From NCBI RefSeq assembly GCF_932294415.1, contig NC_065538.1:19862167-19926166 (forward strand): a stretch of DNA of 64,000 nt. The letters run 5' to 3'. Positions 60,229-64,000 of the stretch are shown here, piece by piece. The translations under genes and the position numbers were made by a program. The notes under the pieces are model-generated. The model made no database searches and had not been told where the DNA came from. It saw nothing but the letters and a program-made list of their open reading frames with translations. Numbering within the stretch: position 1 is the stretch's first letter; each line of letters opens with the position of its first letter. This stretch comes from Quercus robur. Taxonomy: Eukaryota > Streptophyta > Magnoliopsida > Fagales > Fagaceae.

Positions 60229-63200
60229 CTACTCGGATGGAAGAAGTGCAATTTCAATTTCTTGGAGTGATTTTCCTTTTGTTTCCAAAACATTGCTCTT
60301 CACAAAAATCACAGCTAACACACAAAAGGCAGCAAAGATTGAATACAGAACTCCTGCCCCTATTCGCTCCAGCAGGGGCAAAAACAATAGACCAACAAAG
60401 AAATTTATAACCTGTTATGAACACCAAAGTCAATTATCAAGATGGCACCAGAAGTTCATGAGCTCAAAGATGTGAAGATGATTGACCTTAAACTAGCCTA
60501 TAGACCATGGGATATTGTACTACCCAGTTCTTGTGTTTTTTAATTTAAAAAACTTTCAATAAAAAGAAATACTTAAGTGGATCTCCTGTCTAGAAGAATG
60601 CTTAATGGTGAGTCAGAAAAGTATTAAGTTCTCAGTTCAACAAAAAAGATTAAAAAATAAAATGGATAAAAATTATCTTCCAACAAAACCATAGAAGGAA
60701 TATCTGCAGAAAAAAATTACCCAGTGCACAGCCATGCAAACTGCCATTGCCTTAGCCCTAATCCGGCCAGGAAGAATTTCTGAAAGGAGTAGACCAGGGA
60801 CTGGACCAGCACCAAGAGAAAATGTAAAGACAAATCTGCATTTTCAAATTGATATTTAGCATAACTGCAAAGAATACCATAATATTTACATATCAATAGC
60901 TTCTAAATTTATATGCTTATTCTGTAAAACTTGCTTCATCAAAAAATGATATAGGAGTTTTTTTAGAGGTACATTCACTGAGTCCAGCAACTTATGCTTG
61001 TGACCTTCTTAGAACTATGAATCAGATTCAAGAATTTTACACTATCAATCATGTCATACTGTACATGCCTCCCCTACATTATGTTCCAATCTTCTATGGC
61101 TAGAACGAGATTTGGATCTAATACAAAATAGGACAGAATTTACCTCCAAACCAGTTTGGAGAAAAAGTCCTCCAACTTACTATGTGGCAAGTCAAATGAA
61201 TCCACATGTAGTTTTAGTCATATGACCTACTTAAGAATCATGTGACATTTTAGTTGATTTAATGAATCATGCAATATAATACATGTGTATGGTCTTATGA
61301 AACACCAAATAATGGACCTGGTTTGGAGGAAAAATTTCCCCATAAAATATTGGCTTATTCAAACACCTCCCTCTAAATATTTCAATCATCACAGAATAAC
61401 TGAAAGATACATTTCAGAAATCCAAAATATCAAGATGCCTTAGCAGAAAAGCTACAGCTAATTCACTACTCACAGCAGCATGCCACCAACAGATAGATAC
61501 AATGCTCCAGAGCCTGATGCGAAAGAACTTGTTGCCATTATTTGAAGTGCCATCGACACTACCTAAAACCAAAGAAATGCGTAAAGCAAAGGTGAGATAA
61601 TATGAAAATTTGTATACTACTTGATGCAAAACAGAGGTGAGAACCCAATAAACAACAAATCTGATATTTGGTAACGCAGCACAACAATTACAGAAGACAC
61701 AAACTGAGAATCAAATGGAACCCAACAAAGAAGATCTTGTTGAGTAGTGGTTATATTTAATCTTAAATTTGAAACTCTTGCAAATACACAGGAGGCAGCA
61801 CAGCATAATTTACTATAAAAATCTATAACATCAGAAGTTTTGGAATTAGTACTCCCACAAAAGTTTTTAAAAAGAAAAGAGCAATTTTGAGGGTGTCAGC
61901 CCTTTCACATGATTTTTCTAAAAAATAATAAAAAATAAAATAAAACAACTACAATTGGGGCCTGAATGAGTAGTTTTAAGTCATCACAAAAGCTTAGTCA
62001 CCTGTACTGACAAGATTTCATCAATTCAATTAGACAGTCATTTTTTGGACAATTTTCTTAGTTGGAAAATCATTGGTACTTCTGCTTTACATGCATGCCC
62101 AGAGAAAACCAGTGTATTTTTAACATTCAAGCCCAAAATATCTTCCATCAAATTTCATATAAATGGAAGAGTTAGTCAGCAAAAGGAATTTATTTCATTT
62201 TTCTTACCATGCCTGAAAAACTTCCAAGAAGAAGCACCTTTCTTCCAAGTTTATCCATCAACATTGTTGCAACTACTGACCCTAGTACAAAAAATACGGT
62301 AAAGAGGATGTTTGACCTTACTCTCAAGATATTCAAGTAAGATACTTGGGGATAAAGCAATCAGTACCAAATAAATTTGAGAATCCCACGCATATGTTTG
62401 CAAGATCAGAAGGCACACCGAAGCTCTTAAAGACAGTGGTAGAGAAATAGAATATAGCATTTATGCCAGATAGCTGTTGTAAAGCAAAAAGGGTAGAGCC
62501 AATGAAAACCACTGCAAAATATGTATGTTATACAGAAATCCTTTAGAACAAAACATATTTATACCATGAAACTAAAACTATGTGTAAATGAATTGCTATA
62601 TCTACCTTTGAAATAGCGGCCATATAACAACTCAGATAATTTTACTGTATCCACCTCATCTCCTCTCTCTGACCTTGACAATTCTGCCATTGCAGATTTG
62701 ACATGTAATCCTCCCAGAAGCCTCTCAAACTCGGCTTCGGCTTCAGCTCCTCTTCCTCTCTAAAACAAGTTCAGAAAAATGTTAGTGTACACATTGCCAA
62801 ATCACCTCCAATGCTTCAATGATTAACAAAAATGACAAACAATACATTGTGAAGGGTGGTGTAGACCTCCATGATAATTGCTCAGCTCTCCCTAAGGCTA
62901 CATTTTACTAAAAGTGGAGAAAATATTATTGCATTTATTTGAGTGTACTGGAGCAGGTCAGATGTAAAGAGGTGGAATACAAGATACAAGATAAATGTTC
63001 AATTACTAGAAATAAAGGAAAATGATGGCTAACATATATGCATAGATAGAACGGAAGCAAAAGATAGAATATGAAGGCACAATTCCAGATTTCTAGGCTG
63101 TTGCCTGACCAACTGCATCCTTATTTACGAGTGTACTCTGTCTATATCTCGGACCTTCATAGAAGATTGCACACAGTAGAAAATAAACTTCTTCAAAATA

Positions 63201-63865
63201 TGAGAAGGTGAATTGGCTAAAAAAGTTACTATAACTATATAAAGTGTTACCAACAAAGCAGATGGTTTGGGGAGGTTGGAGAGACTGAGAAAGATAGGTC
63301 CATTGTGCTATAAAAATAAGGCTCCAAAGTCCAAACAACTCAAATCAGAATTCAGTTCTAATTTACAATCAACCAAAAAAAGGGAATATTTAGTCAACTG
63401 TATATACACGGGAAAAAAAAGATTAATTGTATGTTTGGCTCGAATCCAGAACTACATTATGTGATATATGACCACTATTTAGATCAATTTAATTAAATTT
63501 AAATTCAAACTCAATTAAATGGGCTGAAGCATTATATATTCAAGTAAAACACATTTACACTACTGACATATTCATAGGATATTACATGCAACTTGTTTAT
63601 CCAAAAAGACAATCACTATTTAAAATTGGTCCATGTAAGTTTGAGATATATCCAGATCTCTCAGACCTGTACTAACTCAAGAAATTTACAGCCCAGCTCA
63701 AAACAGGAAAAATGTTGAATCCAAACAAAATACTATTTAAGAGTAATGATTGACGTATGACAGCAGATGACCTTTAAAAGCCAATGGGGACTCTCTGCAC
63801 AGAACTCCATGCAAAGGGCAAGTAGTACAGCTGGAACGATAGATACCCAAAAACAAACCCGCCAC
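60229..63865 (-). CDS. SGB1: Plastidic glucose transporter-like protein (SGB1/pGlcT2 type), C-terminal part
   Basis: Major facilitator sugar carrier of the plastidic glucose transporter clade, closest in my recollection to Arabidopsis At1g79820 (SGB1). Seven exons are visible: 63865-63772, 62759-62606, 62511-62368, 62281-62208, 61562-61474, 60835-60721, 60411-60229. They join in frame to 283 residues; the N-terminal 40 percent or so is beyond the right edge. Signatures: FCAESPHWLLKRGR (central loop), ALQQLSGINAIFYFST, MDKLGRKVLLLGS (the GRK loop motif), LSVGGMLLFVFTFSLGAGP spanning a splice, LLLSEILPGRIRAKAMA (the PE-GR region), and a C-terminal ETKGKSLQEIE. No frame breaks. Family members sit in the plastid envelope or Golgi; SGB1 itself was reported at the Golgi with G-protein signalling, so location is open. 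Confidence 0.93.
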
Positions 63866-64000
63866 CTGAGCACATCATCAATGTAAAATGTTATTCCTCA
63901 GATATCCAAATGGAAAATACAAAAAGTGCTTTAAAATATTTAGATAAATTGAAATTCTTTTATAAAAATTATATATTTTCTAAAGTACTATTATTTCTCA

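Overview
This window is plant nuclear DNA, most likely from a woody rosid eudicot. AT-rich intergenic sequence, many GT-AG introns, tRNA-derived SINEs, hAT and Mutator-like elements, LTR elements and long (GA)n tracts all point that way. The repeat style reminds me of Fagaceae (oak relatives), but that placement is inference.

Layout. 1-1654 (+): 3' part of an NPF1-type nitrate/peptide transporter. 7858-9053 (-): a small hotdog acyl-CoA thioesterase ending in the peroxisomal signal SKL; a second intact copy of its last exon lies at 3888-4052. 9360-12753: a Copia 3' end, hAT-like and Mutator-like elements, and a lectin receptor-kinase fragment. 13085-13872: a LINE 3' end abutting a duplicated last exon of the next gene. 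14603-22259 (-): AAE13 (malonyl-CoA synthetase), 17 exons, with an apparent U12 AT-AC intron. 22.3-27.3 kb: SINEs, a MITE and a non-autonomous hAT with perfect target-site duplications. 27287-30023 (-): PLAC8 protein. 31322-33702 (-): CCMH, cytochrome c maturation. 33340-41341 and 44248-47237: a segmental duplication that includes the CCMH first exon and flank. The first copy holds a 5.4-kb Gypsy-like non-autonomous LTR element. 47660-52278: a nearly full-length hAT with a broken ZMYM1-like transposase. 52899-55721 (+): RPM1-like NLR with one in-frame stop. 60229-63865 (-): C-terminal part of a plastidic-glucose-transporter-like gene that runs off the right edge.

How the genes relate. NPF1, thioesterase and AAE13 appear in the same order as At3g16180, At3g16175 and At3g16170 in Arabidopsis (recalled, not looked up), so this looks like an old conserved block. 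AAE13 makes malonyl-CoA from malonate in cytosol and mitochondria; the thioesterase hydrolyses acyl-CoAs, here probably in peroxisomes. Both genes carry a tandem copy of their own last exon downstream, which is the most unusual feature of the window. The part right of 33 kb is dominated by nested repeat insertions whose relative order can be read from empty sites in the duplicated copy.
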